Assembly: GCF_041261445.1 (NCBI RefSeq) | Contig: NZ_JBGCCU010000024.1 | Location: forward strand, 62,001 to 126,000 | Length of the DNA stretch: 64,000 bases | DNA from: Catenulispora sp. EB89 | GTDB lineage: Bacteria > Actinomycetota > Actinomycetes > Streptomycetales > Catenulisporaceae | Direction of reading: 5' to 3' | Part shown: piece after piece, positions 24,654 to 34,800 of the stretch | Position numbering within the stretch: position 1 is the stretch's first letter | How the letters are laid out: every line of letters begins with the position of its first letter | Made by a program: the position numbers and the translations under genes | The notes under the pieces: model-generated | What the model saw: the letters and a program-made list of their open reading frames with translations, nothing else | The model's database searches: none | What the model was told of the DNA's origin: nothing

Positions 24654-25220
24654 TCACCCCGACCTCGGCCACACCGCGCCCAACACCCGCTCCGGCCAGT
24701 CGTCCGGAATCCCGTCGACCGTGACGTACCGCGCGTAGAACGCCCCGATCAGCATGCTGGTAAGCACATCAAGATCGGCCGACTCCCCGAGCTCCCCCGC
24801 CGCCAGCGCTCCGCGCAGCAGCTCCCGTCGCGGCTCGACGATGCGCGTCTTGAACAGCTCCAGCAGCTCCGGGTGCCGTGCCTCCTCCGCCAGCAGTGAG
24901 CCGAGGATGGCCATCGCCGGCATGGCGCGCAGGTTGCTGTGGAAGTTCTGCAGGATCGCCAGGGCATGATCCCGGGGCGTCGGCGCCTCCGTCGGCGGTT
25001 CCTCGACGCGCAGCGAGCCGATCACCACCGCGACCAGGTGCGCCTTGTTCCGGAAGCGGCGGCGGAGGCTGGGGACCGTGGTGCCCGCGGCGGCCGCCAC
25101 CGCCTCCAGCGACATGCGGGCGTAGCCGAGTTCGCCGAGCTGGTCGGCCGCGGCCGTCAGGATCGCCTGGTCCAGGGCCGGGTTGCGGGGGCGACCGGCT
25201 TTCGCCTGCGGAGAGCTCAT
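24654..25220 (-). CDS. TetR-family transcriptional regulator
   Basis: A 188-residue regulator with an N-terminal helix-turn-helix (MSLEAVAAAAGTTVPSLRRRF, about residues 36-56) and a C-terminal TetR_C-like helical domain (LLAEEARHPELLELFKTRIVEPRR). It is convergent with the BrkB gene and divergent from the DUF1508 gene across an AT-rich 138-bp spacer that holds GATAT/ATATC half sites. Probable autoregulation; other targets unknown. Confidence 0.88.
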   Translation of the reverse strand: MSSPQAKAGRPRNPALDQAILTAAADQLGELGYARMSLEAVAAAAGTTVPSLRRRFRNKAHLVAVVIGSLRVEEPPTEAPTPRDHALAILQNFHSNLRAMPAMAILGSLLAEEARHPELLELFKTRIVEPRRELLRGALAAGELGESADLDVLTSMLIGAFYARYVTVDGIPDDWPERVLGAVWPRSG

Positions 25221-25228
25221 TATATTCC

Positions 25229-25252
25229 GATATGCTACCGCAACGTTATATC
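25229..25252. promoter_or_regulatory. AT-rich inverted half sites upstream of TetR gene
   Basis: GATAT and ATATC flank 14 bases in a locally AT-rich block just upstream of the TetR-type ATG. This is a plausible TetR operator or promoter core; the symmetry is modest. Confidence 0.3.
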
Positions 25253-25358
25253 TCGGCGCGTGTCACGCCACGAACGGCGCAGGCCCGATGGCGGATCGCG
25301 GCTCGGTGACCGACCGTGGTCGGGACCGCGACGAAGCACCGCAGAGAGGACCCACGAC

Positions 25359-25616
25359 ATGCCCGGGAAGTTCGAGATCTACAAGGACAAGGCCGGGAAG
25401 TTCCGCTTCCGCCTCAAGGCCGGCAACGGCGAGATCATCGCCGTCGGCGAGGCGTACGAGTCGAAGGCCAGCGCGCTGCACGGCATCGAGTCGATCCGCT
25501 CCAACGCCGAGGCCGCCGCGCTGGTCGACCTGACCGACAGCATGGCGAAGCCCGGCATGGAGGCTGGGAAGCCCAGCATGAGCGCAGGTCAGAGCGGCAT
25601 GAGCCCGAAGCCGTAA
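25359..25616 (+). CDS. DUF1508 (YegP-type) small protein
   Basis: An 85-residue protein. Residues 1-50 form the DUF1508 unit: GKFEIYKDKAGKFRFRLKAG followed by NGEIIAVGEAYESKASALHGIESI, a small beta-beta-beta-alpha domain usually found as one or two copies in YegP-like proteins. Only one copy is present. The remainder is a methionine/glycine/proline-rich tail with a loosely repeated KPGM/KPSM motif. AGAGAGGA precedes the ATG. Function of the family is not established. The earlier in-frame ATG (24939) lies inside the TetR gene and is ignored. Confidence 0.85.
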   Translation: MPGKFEIYKDKAGKFRFRLKAGNGEIIAVGEAYESKASALHGIESIRSNAEAAALVDLTDSMAKPGMEAGKPSMSAGQSGMSPKP

Positions 25617-25659
25617 GCAGCGGCGGGCTTAAGCCCTTGCTACGTACACACGTTTGAGT

Positions 25660-25701
25660 GAAGCCCGCCCGGAGCCGATCACCAGGCTCCAGGCGGGCTT
25701 C
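25660..25701. terminator. Bidirectional hairpin terminator
   Basis: GAAGCCCGCC-C-GGAGCC pairs with GGCTCC-A-GGCGGGCTTC around an eight-base loop: 16 pairs with a single C/A mismatch, placed between the convergent DUF1508 and GH95-like genes. GGCGGGCTT at 25622-25630 can compete for pairing with 25661-25669, and GGGCTTAAGCCC (25624-25635) is itself a perfect palindrome. Confidence 0.75.
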
Positions 25702-25728
25702 AGCGCGTCTGTCTACCTCAGTCCCACC

Positions 25729-26112
25729 TCAGTCGTGAATGAGGTCGAACGACTCCCACGGCCCGATCGCCGTGCGGTTGGCGATCAACGGCGACGCGCC
25801 GGCGTTGTCCGCCGTCACGATGTCGTTGTTGGCGTGTGACCGGAAACTGACGCTCCCGTCGGAGTTGTTGATCAGATCGAACTCCTCCCACGGCCCGATG
25901 GCCGTCCGGTTCGCGATCAGCGGCGACGCCCCCGCGTTGTCCGCCGTCACGATGTCCCCGTTGGCGTGAGCACGAAGGCTGACACTCCCGTCAGCGTTGT
26001 TGATGAGATCGAACGTCTCCCACGTCCCCACGGCCGTCCGGTTGGCGATCAACGGCGACGCCCCGGCGTTGTCCGCCGTCACGATGTCCCCGTTCGCGTG
26101 CGCCCGAAGGCT
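25729..26112 (-). repeat. Three 132-bp fascin-like module repeats (GH95-like gene)
   Basis: Three in-frame copies of a 44-codon unit (starts at 26112, 25980 and 25848; the last is cut to 39 codons by the stop). Each reads S(L/F)R(A/S)HAN-DIVTADNAGASPLIANRTA-GWE-FDLI. Three such units make one beta-trefoil. Confidence 0.93.
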
Positions 26113-29100
26113 GATCGCCGATCCGCCGCTCCCGGCCCCCGACGCCGCCAGCGCGAACACGTGGATCGCCGGAGTCCCCGCGCTCAGTCCCCCGCCGCCG
26201 GGCAGCGTCACCGAAGCCACCGACTTCCCGGCGGTCAGCGTCACCGGCACGGAGAAGATGTTGCCGGACCCGCTGTACGTCGTGTTCCCCTGCCGGTTCT
26301 GGTAGGCCGAACTCACCGCCAGCGCACCACCGCTCGGCGGCGTCGTGGAGAACCAGTCCGACACCGTCAGGCTGTAACTCTGGGTACTGCCATCCGTGTA
26401 CGTGATCGTCCCGGATCCGGTCGCCGGACCGTAGTCGGCGGAGACCAGGAAGCCCAGCGTGCCCGACCCCGACAGGGAAATGGTCTGACCCTCAGCGACC
26501 GTGTTGTCATTGGCCCCGGCCGCCACGTTCGGGACCGTGAACGTCACCCCTGACGACGCCACCGAATCCCCCGGCCCGGCACCGGCATTGGTCAGCGCGG
26601 TCTCGGAGAAGCTGGCCCCGTTGCCGTCGAAGTTCCCGGCCGCCGTGTTGTTGTCCGCCGTGATCCCGACGTTGTTGAACGAAGCGGCCAGGTTCGGGAA
26701 CGACACAGCCGGGTCCAGACCGATCTGCACCTTGCCCAGGTGCCGCGCCGCGGTCGCCTTCGTCCCGGTCACCTGAGCGAACGGCAGCGACGTGGTCAGC
26801 GCCGAAGGCCGCTCGACCAGGTACGTCGAACCGGCCGTCACCGGCACGCTCAGCGTCCCGTTCGTGGTCGCCGCGACCACGACGGCCCCGCTCGACCCGT
26901 TCACCACCTCGGCCTGCTGGCCCGGCCAGGGATTGCGCACGGTCATCGTCTGCGTGCTGCCGGCCTGGATCGCGGCCGTGGCCAGCGTCCCGCCCTCGAC
27001 CTGCACGTCGACCTTCGTCCCGCCCTGCACCGCGACCGTCCCGGACGCGTCCCAGCCCGCAGGCCAGGCCGGAGCGAACCGCAGCGTCCCGTCGTAGTCC
27101 TGCACCAGCGCCTCGTCGACGGCCGTGGCCACCGTCGAGGACTGCTCGATGTACGGCTCGTCGCCGGTGTTGCCGTTGAACAGGTTCGCCATACCGCTGA
27201 TGTAGGCCTGATACCCCTGCGTCACCGCGTTCAGGTCCGAGGCGACCTCGCTGCCCAGCCCGAGCCGCGCCGCCTGCACCGCGTCGAAGTTCCAGTCCGG
27301 GTTCGTCTTGTTGACCCGGTCGGTGTACGTGCGCTGCGCCAACGCCGTCAGGTTGTCGCCGTTGACGACCGTGTTGTCGCCGATCAGACCGTACGGCCAG
27401 ACCGGCTCCAGCCCGATGTTCTCGCCGTTCTGCGGCTTGGCCGACGGCTGGTAGGAGTCGGCGATGATGTCGGTACCCTGCGCGTCGACGTTCGCCGCGG
27501 CGGACGCCGACGTCGGCTGCGGGTTCAGCAGCTGGGTCTTGCCCGAGTCGGTGCGGGCGTACGGCTCGATCTGCCCGAGCGCGGTGTTCAGCTGCGAGAC
27601 CAGCGACGGGTCGGAGTTCAGCTGTGTGGCGGCCTTCACCGTCGCGGAGAACAGCGCCTGGCTGGCGGCGATGTCGGTCGTCGGGTCCGTGACGGCCCAC
27701 TGCGTCTCGTGCGCGTTGGCGGTGGCGTGCAGGAAGTTGTCCGAGCCGACGCTCTGGTAGTTGAGCAGGAACGTCGCGGTCTGCTTCAGGATCGGGTAGT
27801 ACTTCTGCAGGAACGCCGCGTTACCAGTGTCCTGATACTGCTGCCAGACCCAGAGCGCGATCTCCGCGCCGCTGGTCAGCGTCAGCGCGTTGTAGCTCGG
27901 GCTGGACGCCTGCGCGCAGGAGGCGTTCTGCGTGTTGTTGCCGCCGTTGTAGAAGCCGTTTCCGTTGAACCGCATGGTCTCCGGCACGCAGGCCCCGGGC
28001 TTGCCACCCATCTGCGCGCTCGTCCAGGACTCGATGTTCGGCAGATCATTGAGATACATGTCGAAGATCGGCGTGTTGAGCGCGAAGTTGCCGGAGCTGA
28101 GGTTCGCCGCGATCTGTCCCCGCAGGTTCCACAGCCAGTACCCGGCCGGGTACCAGTCCTGTTTGTCCTGCGAGAAGTTGAACAGGTCCGCGACGCCGGC
28201 CTGGCTGCCGGGATAGGTGCCGGCATGCATCGTCGCGGCCTCGAAGTAGAGGTACAGCGTGCGCAGGTTCTCCATGTACTGCGCCGTGCCGTCCGAGGAG
28301 TTCATCTCGATCAGACCGCTGTTGGCCCAGTAGTTGTTCCACCACGACGACTGTGTGGCGAGCAGCGAGGAAGTACTGGCCGAGGCGTCGCCGCCGATGA
28401 CGGTGTTCGCGGTACTCGTCGGATCACCGCCGGTCCACTGCGGTGAGGCGACGACGATGCGGTACGACCCGTCGGAGTTGGGATTGAAACTCACCTGCAC
28501 CTGCGTGGAGTTCACCACCGACGCGGACACGTTCTGCCCGCCGGCGGTGACCGCGGCCATCGCGCCGAAGGTCTGCCCGGAGCTCCCGGTCTGCGAGTTG
28601 TCGACCCACGTCTGCGCGAGGCTGCCGACCGCACCGGAGGCGGCCGTGGACGGCGTCCGTCCGCTCCAAAGGCTCAGCGTGGCGGTCTGCCGCGCGCCGG
28701 GATTGGCGCCGGTCACGTTGACGACCAGCTCGTCCTTGCCCGCGGGCACCCACGCCTGGAGCGTCATCCCGCCCCCGGACTCGTTCAGCACCCCGTTGTA
28801 GAGGTCGAGCGATCCGGTGAAGTTCGAGGCGGAGGTCATCGCGGTGAGCCCGGGGATGTTCACCTGCCCCGGCGACAGCCGGTTCGGCATGGTGTCGCTG
28901 CGGTTGAGCTGCGCGGTGAACCCGTTCGCGGCCCACTCGGCGACCCCGAGCGAGCCGTTCCCCAGCGGCAGCGACTGCGTCGCGGCGTTGTTGGGCTGCC
29001 CCAGCGCGACGTCGGACCGCGAGACGACCCCGCCGGTGTTCAGCTGGAACGCGCCGTTCTGCCACGCGGTGGTGGTCGTGGCCGCGAGGGCCGGTGGGGC

Positions 29101-29187
29101 CAGCCCGCCCGCGATGACAGATGGCACGGCGATCATCACGGCCGCGGCAACGATGGACAAGCGAGTACGGGGATTTCGACTGGACAC
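25729..29187 (-). CDS. Secreted GH95-like glycoside hydrolase with fascin-like C-terminal module
   Basis: A 1152-residue secreted enzyme. GTG 29187 follows GGGAG and opens a signal peptide ending near APPALAA. Residues about 40-300 match the N-terminal beta-sandwich of GH95/GH65-type enzymes (SLPLGNGSLGVAEWA, then RSDTMPNR). Residues 320-740 are an (alpha/alpha)6-type catalytic region, with FNFSQDKQDWYPAGYWLWNL, NAHETQWAVTDPTTDIA (near residue 495) and GLEPVWPYGLIGD. GH95 enzymes are alpha-L-fucosidases or galactosidases; the linkage here is not provable. Residues about 830-1015 are a beta module shared with the GH3 enzyme, and 1026-1152 are three fascin-like repeats. It diverges from the GH42-related gene. 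Confidence 0.85.
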   Translation of the reverse strand: MSSRNPRTRLSIVAAAVMIAVPSVIAGGLAPPALAATTTTAWQNGAFQLNTGGVVSRSDVALGQPNNAATQSLPLGNGSLGVAEWAANGFTAQLNRSDTMPNRLSPGQVNIPGLTAMTSASNFTGSLDLYNGVLNESGGGMTLQAWVPAGKDELVVNVTGANPGARQTATLSLWSGRTPSTAASGAVGSLAQTWVDNSQTGSSGQTFGAMAAVTAGGQNVSASVVNSTQVQVSFNPNSDGSYRIVVASPQWTGGDPTSTANTVIGGDASASTSSLLATQSSWWNNYWANSGLIEMNSSDGTAQYMENLRTLYLYFEAATMHAGTYPGSQAGVADLFNFSQDKQDWYPAGYWLWNLRGQIAANLSSGNFALNTPIFDMYLNDLPNIESWTSAQMGGKPGACVPETMRFNGNGFYNGGNNTQNASCAQASSPSYNALTLTSGAEIALWVWQQYQDTGNAAFLQKYYPILKQTATFLLNYQSVGSDNFLHATANAHETQWAVTDPTTDIAASQALFSATVKAATQLNSDPSLVSQLNTALGQIEPYARTDSGKTQLLNPQPTSASAAANVDAQGTDIIADSYQPSAKPQNGENIGLEPVWPYGLIGDNTVVNGDNLTALAQRTYTDRVNKTNPDWNFDAVQAARLGLGSEVASDLNAVTQGYQAYISGMANLFNGNTGDEPYIEQSSTVATAVDEALVQDYDGTLRFAPAWPAGWDASGTVAVQGGTKVDVQVEGGTLATAAIQAGSTQTMTVRNPWPGQQAEVVNGSSGAVVVAATTNGTLSVPVTAGSTYLVERPSALTTSLPFAQVTGTKATAARHLGKVQIGLDPAVSFPNLAASFNNVGITADNNTAAGNFDGNGASFSETALTNAGAGPGDSVASSGVTFTVPNVAAGANDNTVAEGQTISLSGSGTLGFLVSADYGPATGSGTITYTDGSTQSYSLTVSDWFSTTPPSGGALAVSSAYQNRQGNTTYSGSGNIFSVPVTLTAGKSVASVTLPGGGGLSAGTPAIHVFALAASGAGSGGSAISLRAHANGDIVTADNAGASPLIANRTAVGTWETFDLINNADGSVSLRAHANGDIVTADNAGASPLIANRTAIGPWEEFDLINNSDGSVSFRSHANNDIVTADNAGASPLIANRTAIGPWESFDLIHD

Positions 29188-29545
29188 GAGCGCTCCCTGG
29201 ATGCGGCGCGTGAAGACGCCGTCACGTCGAAGACATCGGAGGTGTTGTAGCGCACGATCGGGACGGCGTCTAGGTATCAGGGGTGTTGCGCAACTTCTTA
29301 CGGCATGTCGCGACAGTTTTTTCGGTGACAGATCCAGGGGTTGCCCAGCCGCCCTGCGGCGACGGCGCGCGAGGGCCGCCGTGAGCACGCACTAGATCCA
29401 TACTTAGTCTTTACTCTTGAGGTTATTGCCATGAGAACCCTGATGTTGTTTTAGTGTTACGCATAAGTCAAGCCTCCCGCACAGGCGTTCCGCCGCCGAT
29501 TGTCTGGTTGCCGGCGCCCGGGCCCAGTCATCGGATGTATCCATC
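29188..29545. promoter_or_regulatory. Divergent promoter region of glycosidase genes
   Basis: 358 bases with no gene. It includes an AT-rich block (about 29397-29470) that probably carries the promoter of the rightward genes, and a perfect palindrome GTTGCGCAAC at 29285-29294 about 100 bases upstream of the leftward gene, a plausible operator half of LacI or ROK style. Exact promoters could not be placed. Confidence 0.45.
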
Positions 29546-31723
29546 ATGAGATTCAAGGCTCTGTCCTTCCTGGCAGCCTGCACGACAGCTGCGACAGCCT
29601 GGCTCGGCACCGCCTCCGCCGCCCCTGCCACCACCCCCGCCCAAGCCGCGGCCGCGCCGAGCCCGATGTGGGCCACCCAGCTCCAGTTCGACAACAACGG
29701 GACGGCCTGGTCCCAGGCCAGCTTCGCGGCGTTGAAGGCGAAAGGCCTGACCACGGCGGAGATCGACATGCCATGGGGCACGGTCGAGCCGTCGCAGGGC
29801 AGCTTCAGCTTCACCGAGCTCGATCAGGAACTCGCGAACGCGGCGGCCGGCGGAATCAAGCTCATACCCATCTTCTGGTACTCCGGCTGGGGCGGCAGTC
29901 CCGCGCCCTGGGTCACCGGCCGAGAGGTCGACAGCACCGGCGCGAGCAGCCCGGCGCCGGTCTGGTGGGACCCGGTCAACCAGCCCGCCTACTTCGACTA
30001 CGTCACGAAGACGGTCGCGCACATCGCCGGGAACGCCGGCTACGGCGGCAGCATCCTCGACTACGGCTTCCTCGACGCGCAGTGGGACATCAACGGCGGC
30101 GCCTCGGGCTGGGCTCAAGCCGACATCGACGAGTTCCACAACGCCTACCTGCCGAACACCTACGGCACCATCGCGGCGTTCAACACCAAATATCAGACCT
30201 CTTACGCGTCCTTCAGCGCCGTCCCGGCCGCAGCGATCGGCCAATCACTGTGGGGCGTCTACCAAGCCTTCCGGGCCTGGAGCGTGCAGGACACCTACGG
30301 CCGGCTCACCGCCGCGGTCCGTGCCGTCACCGCCTCGACACCGCTCTACTACTACTTCGGCGGGCACTTCGGGAACGCCGTCAACTACGCGAACATCCCC
30401 GACATCTTCTTCACCCTGGCCAAGCAGTACTCGGCCACGGTGATCGTGGACGCCGCGCAGTCCCCCGGCCTGACGCTGACCTTCGGCAGCCTGGCCCGCG
30501 CCTACGGAGTCCCGCTGGCGCAGGAGTGGACGGCGCCGAGCGACAGCACACAGCTCGCCGCGCAGGCGGTGCAGTGGCTGTCCAACTACGGGATGGGCCT
30601 GCCGGAAGGCGGCGGCGAGGACTTCTTCATCCACGACGGCACGCAGAAGGACGTCGTCGGCTGGCCGATCTACACCTCCTGGCTGCCGACACTGCCGACC
30701 ATCACCGGCTCCTATCCGCAGCAGCCGGTGGCCGTCTACATGGACTTCTCCCAGGCCTACGGCAACACCTCCGGCGGCGCCGTGGGCAGCATGGAGGACG
30801 CGATCACGAACCTCTGGAACGGCTACCAGGCCGGGTTCGCGGTCGTCACCAGCCAGGAGGTCGACAACGGGACCGTGAAGCTGTCGTCCTACAAGGCGGT
30901 TCTGCCGATGAACGGCACGGACGCGAACCTGAGCGCCTACCAGTCCGCGGGCGGAACGGTGCTGAGCAACGGATCGCAGCTCGCCTCGTACGCCCCGGCC
31001 TACGCGTCCCTCGCCAACAGCGGCGTGCTGCAAGTCGTACCGGACGTCGCCACGAACGGCACCAGCGCGACGGTGACGCTCGCGGACATCACCTCCGGCA
31101 CCGCCTACAACGCCGCAGTGACCTTCAGCATCGCAGGCCTCGGTATGACGCCCGGGAGCTACCACGTCGTCGATGTCAGCGGGAACGTGGTACCGCAGGC
31201 CGCCGTCAGCGGCGGGATCTGCACGGCCCCGAGCGTCCAGGCCGCGCAGCTCGTGCAGTGGAACATCGTGGCCGGGACAGCTCCCGCCGGAACCCCGGTT
31301 CCCTCGGCCTGCGGCGGCAGCGGCGGCACTCCGGTGATCAGCCTGCGGGCGCACGCGAACAACGACATCGTCACGGCGGACAACGCCGGCGCGGCGCCGC
31401 TGATCGCCAACCGCACCGCGATCGGCACCTGGGAGCAGTTCGACCTGATCTCCAACTCCGACGGGAGCGTCAGCTTCCGCGCGCACGCCAACGGCGACAT
31501 CGTCACCGCCGAGAACGCCGGCGCGGCGTCGCTGATCGCGAACCGCACCGCGATCGGGCCGTGGGAGGAGTTCGACCTCATCCACAACTCCGACGGCAGC
31601 GTCAGCTTCCGCGCTCACGCCAACGGCGACGTCGTCACCGCCGAGAACGCCGGCTCCAGCCCGCTGATCGCCAACCGCACCGCCATCGGGCCGTGGGAGG
31701 AGTTCGACCTCATCCACGACTGA
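29546..31723 (+). CDS. Secreted GH42-related glycosidase with fascin-like C-terminal module
   Basis: A 725-residue secreted protein with a signal peptide cut near GTASAAPA. Residues about 40-400 look like a clan GH-A barrel related to GH42: AEIDMPWGTVEPSQGSFSF, then KLIPIFWYSGW, and after strand 4 a DEFHNAYLPNTYGTIAAFNTKY segment that matches the GH42 layout. The usual Asn-Glu acid/base pair is not present there (LDAQWDING instead); Glu327 in LAQEWTAPS is a candidate nucleophile. Residues 430-590 contain a trimerisation-like and a beta domain. Residues 599-725 are three fascin-like repeats almost identical to those of its neighbours. The substrate is unknown; a beta-galactoside or other plant or microbial polysaccharide is possible. 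Confidence 0.75.
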   Translation: MRFKALSFLAACTTAATAWLGTASAAPATTPAQAAAAPSPMWATQLQFDNNGTAWSQASFAALKAKGLTTAEIDMPWGTVEPSQGSFSFTELDQELANAAAGGIKLIPIFWYSGWGGSPAPWVTGREVDSTGASSPAPVWWDPVNQPAYFDYVTKTVAHIAGNAGYGGSILDYGFLDAQWDINGGASGWAQADIDEFHNAYLPNTYGTIAAFNTKYQTSYASFSAVPAAAIGQSLWGVYQAFRAWSVQDTYGRLTAAVRAVTASTPLYYYFGGHFGNAVNYANIPDIFFTLAKQYSATVIVDAAQSPGLTLTFGSLARAYGVPLAQEWTAPSDSTQLAAQAVQWLSNYGMGLPEGGGEDFFIHDGTQKDVVGWPIYTSWLPTLPTITGSYPQQPVAVYMDFSQAYGNTSGGAVGSMEDAITNLWNGYQAGFAVVTSQEVDNGTVKLSSYKAVLPMNGTDANLSAYQSAGGTVLSNGSQLASYAPAYASLANSGVLQVVPDVATNGTSATVTLADITSGTAYNAAVTFSIAGLGMTPGSYHVVDVSGNVVPQAAVSGGICTAPSVQAAQLVQWNIVAGTAPAGTPVPSACGGSGGTPVISLRAHANNDIVTADNAGAAPLIANRTAIGTWEQFDLISNSDGSVSFRAHANGDIVTAENAGAASLIANRTAIGPWEEFDLIHNSDGSVSFRAHANGDVVTAENAGSSPLIANRTAIGPWEEFDLIHD
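31340..31723 (+). repeat. Three 132-bp fascin-like module repeats (GH42-related gene)
   Basis: Copies begin at 31340, 31472 and 31604, the last ending at the stop after DLIHD. Same 44-residue unit as in the neighbouring glycosidases, with long stretches of identical DNA. Confidence 0.93.
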
Positions 31724-31810
31724 GATCCGAACGCCCCCACAGCTACCAGCCCCGTCAGCACCGTCCTTTGTCCCCGCTCCAACCCCGCCACCGAGCCCGG
31801 AGTCGAGTCG

Positions 31811-34800
31811 ATGAGACGTACCACCCCCCACCGCAAGCTGCTGGCCGCGGGATCGGCCCTCGTCCTGGTCTGCGCTATCGCAGCGTCCGCGACCAGCGTC
31901 GCGGCCGCCCCCGCGAAGAGTGCCGTCCCCACACCCGCGGCCAGCAGCACGCCGATCTACCTGAACACCAGCTATCCCTTCGAAGCCCGCGCCGCGGATC
32001 TGGTCTCGCGGATGACGCTGGCCGAGAAGGCAGCACAGCTGAACACGACCAGCGCCCCGGCGATCCCGCGCCTGGGCGTCCAGCAGTACACGTATCAAGC
32101 CGAGGCCCAGCACGGCATCAACTACCTCGGCGCCGACCAGAACAGCGGCAGCGTCGCCGGCAACCCGCCGGTCGCGACCAGCTTCCCGACTAACTTCGCG
32201 TCCTCGATGTCCTGGGATCCGGCGCTGGTCTACCAGGAGACGACAGCAATCTCGGACGAGGCGCGCGGCCTGGTGGACAAGTCGCTGTTCGGCACCGGCC
32301 AGAACAACCTCGGCCCCTCGGCGAGCGACTACGGCTCGCTGACGTTCTGGGCCCCGACCGTGAACCTGGACCGGGATCCGCGCTGGGGCCGCACGGACGA
32401 GGCGTTCGGTGAGGACCCGTACCTGGTCGGGCAGATGGCCGGGGCGTTCGTGAACGGCTTCCAGGGCAACTCCATGACCGGCCAGTCGCTGAACGGCTAC
32501 CTCAAGGCCGCCGCGACCGCCAAGCACTACGCCCTGAACAACGTGGAGCAGGACCGGACGGGCATCTCCTCGAACGTCAGCGACACCGACCTGCGCGACT
32601 ACTACACCAAGCAGTTCGCGTCCCTGATCGAGAACTCGCATGTCGCGGGTCTGATGACCTCCTACAACGCGATCAACGGCACGCCCTCGGTCGCCGACAC
32701 CTACACGGCGAACCAGCTCGCGCAGCGCACGTACGGCTTCAACGGCTACGTCACCTCCGACTGCGGCGCCGTCGGCACCACCTACCGCAACTTCCCGGCC
32801 GGCCACGCGTGGGCCCCGCCGGGCTGGACCACGGACGACGGCGACACGAACGCGATCTGGACCAACACCTCCACCGGCGCGAAGATCTCCGGCGCGGCCG
32901 GCGGCGAGGCCTACTCGCTGCGCGCCGGCACGCAGGTCAACTGCGGCGGCGACGAGTTCTCTCTGCAGAACATCCAAGCTGCGATCAGCGCCGGGATCCT
33001 GTACGAGGGCGTCATCGACGCGGACCTGACGAAGCTGTTCACGATCCGCATGGAGACCGGCGAGTTCGACCCGGCGTCGCAGGTTCCTTACACCAGCATC
33101 ACCAAGGCGCAGATCCAGAGCCCGGCGCACCAGGCACTGGCGACCACCGTCGCCGACAACTCACTGGTGCTGCTGAAGAACGGCAACGTCTCGGGGACGA
33201 ACGCACCGCTGCTGCCGGCCACCGCGAGCAAGCTGAACAACGTCGTCATCCTCGGCGACATGGCGAACGCCGTGACCCTCGGCGACTACTCCGGGGCGCC
33301 GACCCTCCAGGTGACCGCGGTGCAGGGCCTGACGTCGGCGATCAAGGCGGCGAATCCGAACGCGAACATCCTGTTCGACGCGGCCGGCACCTCCAGCACC
33401 GCGACCGGCGCCGCGACGCTCAGCAGCGCGACGCAGACCGCGATCAAGAACGCGGACCTGGTCCTGCTGTTCGTCGGCACCAACCAGAACAACGCGCAGG
33501 AGGGCAACGACCGCACCACGCTGAACATGCCGGGCAACTACGACTCGCTGATCACCCAGACCACGGCGCTGGGCAACCCGAAGACCGCGCTGGTCATCCA
33601 GTCCGACGGCCCGGTGAAGATCAGCGACGTCCAGGGCAGCGTGCCTGCGATCCTGTTCAGCGGCTACAACGGCGAGAGCCAGGGCACCGCGCTGGCCGAC
33701 GTGCTGCTCGGCAAGCAGAACCCGAGCGGGCACCTGAACTTCACCTGGTACGCCGACGACTCGCAGCTCCCTGCGATGAGCAACTACGGCCTGACCCCCG
33801 GCGACACCAGCGGTCTGGGCCGGACGTACCAGTACTTCACCGGCACACCGACGTACTCGTTCGGCTACGGCCTGAGCTACTCGAACTTCAGCTACTCCGC
33901 CGCGACCGTCGACAACGCCAGCCCGAACGCCGACGGCACGGTCAACGTCTCGTTCACGGTGACCAACTCCGGGAGCAGCGCGGGAGCGACCGTCGCGCAG
34001 TTGTACGCCGGGACTCAGTTCACGGTCTCCGGTGTGCAGCTGCCGAACAAGCGGCTCGTGGGCTTCCAGAAGACGAACGTCCTGAACCCCGGAGCGTCCC
34101 AGCAGATCACCATCCCGGTGAAGATCAGCGATCTGTCACTGTGGAACGCCACGACGATGAAGTCAGTGGTCTACGACGGCACGTACAGCCTCCAGGTCGG
34201 CGCCAGTTCCTCCGACATCCGCTCGACGGTGAACGTCGCGGTGTCCGGCGCGATCACACCGAAGGTGCAGTACGTGACCGTGCAGCCGGAGAGCGTCGTC
34301 TACGACGCCGGGTCGACCATCGACCTGACCGGCAAGAACCAGTGGATCAAGGACGACACCACCGGCGTCGGATCGCAGCCGCAGGGCCGGGACATGAGCG
34401 TGACCGCGGACAACGTGGTCGAGGCGGTGAACAACGACCAGTCGTTCGTGAACCTGGCCAACGCCTCGGTCAGCTACAGCAGCAGCGACCCGACGGTCGC
34501 CACCGTCACCAGCACCGGCCAGGTCCACGCGGTCGGCGACGGCACGGCGCTGATCAGCGTGACGGTCAACGGCGTCACCGGCACCGCGCCGTTCGTGGTG
34601 CGGCACACGCTGAAGCTCGCGGCGCCGGCGCTGGTCACGACCGGTGGGAGCGGCACGGCGACCACGACGTTCGTCAACGGGGGCACCGCCGCCGAGACGA
34701 ACGTGGCCGTGGCGCTGAGCGTGCCGTCGGGCTGGAGCGCGCAGGCCACGACGCCGGCGACGTTCGCCAGCGTCGGCGGCGGGCAGTCGGTGCAGACGAC

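Noticed and set aside
25622-25701. Riboswitch between DUF1508 and GH95-like genes
   Set aside because: It lies at the 3' ends of convergent genes, not in a leader. A plain terminator is simpler.
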